Shown here: in pieces, positions 6,672-7,369 of the stretch
Layout of the letters: every line of letters starts with the position of its first letter
Numbering within the stretch: the stretch's first letter is position 1
Assembly: GCA_002359185.1 (NCBI GenBank)
Contig: DEML01000105.1
Span: forward strand, 10,050 to 17,418
Reading direction: 5' to 3'
From: Planctomycetaceae bacterium UBA2671
Lineage (GTDB): Bacteria; Planctomycetota; Planctomycetia; Planctomycetales; Planctomycetaceae
DNA: 7,369 nt
Program-made: the position numbers and the translations under genes
Notes under the pieces: generated by a model
Databases searched by the model: none
Told to the model about the DNA's origin: nothing
The model's input: only the letters and a program-made list of their open reading frames with translations

Positions 6672-6735
6672 AAGCACGAAGCGCAAGCGAGTGTATTTCT
6701 TTTCATCCCGACACACTCGCTTTCGCTTCGTGCTT
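6672..6735. terminator. Long hairpin between convergent transporter and nrdR genes
   Basis: The left arm 6672-6694 and right arm 6713-6735 pair at 22 of 23 positions (the only mismatch is C6684 with T6723) around an 18-base loop. It sits 29 bases past the transporter stop and 11 bases past the nrdR stop, the expected place for a shared bidirectional terminator. On the minus strand the stem is followed by TATATTTT, giving nrdR a reasonable terminator. The plus-strand side has no T-run. The arms contain CGAAGCG-type sequence like the other palindromes in the window, so this is probably also a dispersed repeat recruited as a terminator. Confidence 0.65.
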
Positions 6736-6746
6736 GTAAAAGAAAT

Positions 6747-7208
6747 CTACTTTTGCGTCCGCTCTTTCAGCATAGAGCCGAGTTCTGCGACGAAATCGTT
6801 AACGTCTTTGAATTCCCGATAAACCGAAGCAAAACGGACAAAGGCCACCTGATCCAGTTTGCGGAGGTGTTCGATCACCTGTTCGCCAATCATCCGCGAG
6901 GGGATTTCCCGTTCGAAGTTTTCATAAACTTCTGCTTCGACCTGACTGATCAGCGTTTCAATATCGTTTTCACTGACCGGACGTTTATAACAGGCTTTTT
7001 CGAGACCTTCACGGATTTTCTCCCGATTGAAGGGAACCCGGGAGCCATCTTTTTTGATGACCTTAATCGGCAACTCTTCGATCTTTTCGAACGTCGTAAA
7101 GCGACGATTACAAGCCAGACATTCCCGACGACGACGAATCGCAAATTCCGCATTCGTACGCGAGTCGATCACTTTCGTTTCATCGTGACGGCAATAAGGG
7201 CAAATCAT
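6747..7208 (-). CDS. nrdR: Transcriptional repressor NrdR
   Basis: A 153-residue NrdR, the zinc-binding, ATP/dATP-sensing repressor of ribonucleotide reductase (nrd) operons. The N-terminal zinc ribbon uses Cys3 and Cys6 (MICPYC) with Cys30 and Cys33 (CLAC), followed by RRFTTFE (35-41). The ATP-cone domain fills about residues 47-137, beginning PIKVIKKDGSR and including FNREKI (60-65). Length and motifs match the family fully. I chose the ATG at 7208 rather than an in-frame ATG 14 codons upstream, because NrdR proteins almost always begin MxCPxC. No clear Shine-Dalgarno is present. nrdA, nrdB or nrdJ, its usual targets, are outside the window, and I see no convincing pair of NrdR boxes before this gene. 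The gene converges on the transporter across a long hairpin. Confidence 0.97.
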   Translation of the reverse strand: MICPYCRHDETKVIDSRTNAEFAIRRRRECLACNRRFTTFEKIEELPIKVIKKDGSRVPFNREKIREGLEKACYKRPVSENDIETLISQVEAEVYENFEREIPSRMIGEQVIEHLRKLDQVAFVRFASVYREFKDVNDFVAELGSMLKERTQK

Positions 7209-7274
7209 GAAAAATGTCGATTTCTGAAGGAGCAGTGACAGACCACACACGAAGTCTGATCTTTATTGATTGAA

Positions 7275-7290
7275 CCGCCAAGACGCCAAG
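7275..7290. repeat. Short tandem CGCCAAG motif
   Basis: CCGCCAAG (7275-7282) and ACGCCAAG (7283-7290) are tandem 8-mers differing at one base. A related ACCACTAAG lies at 7340-7348. In my recollection, phrases of this kind recur between genes in planctomycetes and some other bacteria, which would make this a remnant of an intergenic repeat. The surrounding 7209-7369 is upstream of nrdR and should contain its promoter, but no convincing -35/-10 pair is visible. Confidence 0.3.
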
Positions 7291-7369
7291 TTTAAGAGGA
7301 TTTAAAAATACAAGAAACTCGATTGGAATGATATTTTTTACCACTAAGCGGCTGTGTTATTTGTCAATC

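Noticed and set aside
6753..7238. Plus-strand 161-codon frame opposite nrdR
   Set aside because: It is the complement of a fully conserved NrdR coding sequence; the Phe/Ile-rich translation is typical of an antisense shadow.
7362..7367. Perfect TTGACA on the minus strand as -35 of nrdR
   Set aside because: No acceptable -10 hexamer lies 16-18 bases downstream, and it is about 150 bases from the start codon.
1..7369. A new multi-gene defence or metabolic system
   Set aside because: All six genes belong to recognisable families, they lie in several transcription units, and no nuclease, toxin, reverse transcriptase or other typical system component is present.

Overview
The window looks like ordinary chromosome from a member of the Planctomycetota (Planctomycetales-like). 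I infer this from a Tat-targeted DUF1501 protein with the N-terminal pattern typical of that phylum, a secreted BNR/sialidase-like protein, mostly weak or absent Shine-Dalgarno sequences, and several GC-rich palindromic intergenic repeats. Base composition looks moderate, around 50% GC by eye. I see no tRNA, rRNA, CRISPR array, transposase or phage gene.

Layout. Bases 1-70 hold part of a dispersed palindromic repeat (copy A). Three genes follow on the minus strand, so they are read from right to left: a lipoprotein alpha/beta hydrolase of the DUF900/COG4782 type (2561-3808), a secreted sialidase-like beta-propeller protein (1241-2446) and a malate/L-lactate dehydrogenase-family (Ldh_2) NAD(P) oxidoreductase (83-1120). 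The gaps between them are about 115-120 bp, and the gap before the sialidase-like gene carries an 18-bp operator-like palindrome, so they may not be one operon. A divergent control region (3809-4098) separates them from a plus-strand DUF1501 gene (4099-5475) and an EamA/DMT-family transporter (5671-6642). The 195-bp gap between those two plus-strand genes contains a REP-like element with a 5' GTAG and a second, nested-hairpin repeat (copy B) that is related to copy A. A long near-perfect hairpin (6672-6735) lies between the convergent transporter and nrdR (6747-7208, minus), which encodes the repressor of ribonucleotide reductase genes.

How the genes work together. Nothing ties all six into one pathway. 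The three minus-strand genes encode two exported proteins and a cytoplasmic 2-hydroxyacid dehydrogenase-type enzyme. A role in glycan or organic-acid use is possible but is only inference. DUF1501 proteins usually sit next to DUF1549/DUF1553 genes in Planctomycetes; here the gene stands alone. nrdR is a housekeeping regulator and its usual targets (nrd genes) are not in view.

I did not find a convincing new multi-gene system. The most interesting material is the non-coding structure: three kinds of palindromic repeat, all carrying GCGAAGC or GCGAAAGC cores that are known to fold into very stable DNA mini-hairpins, plus the operator-like palindrome.
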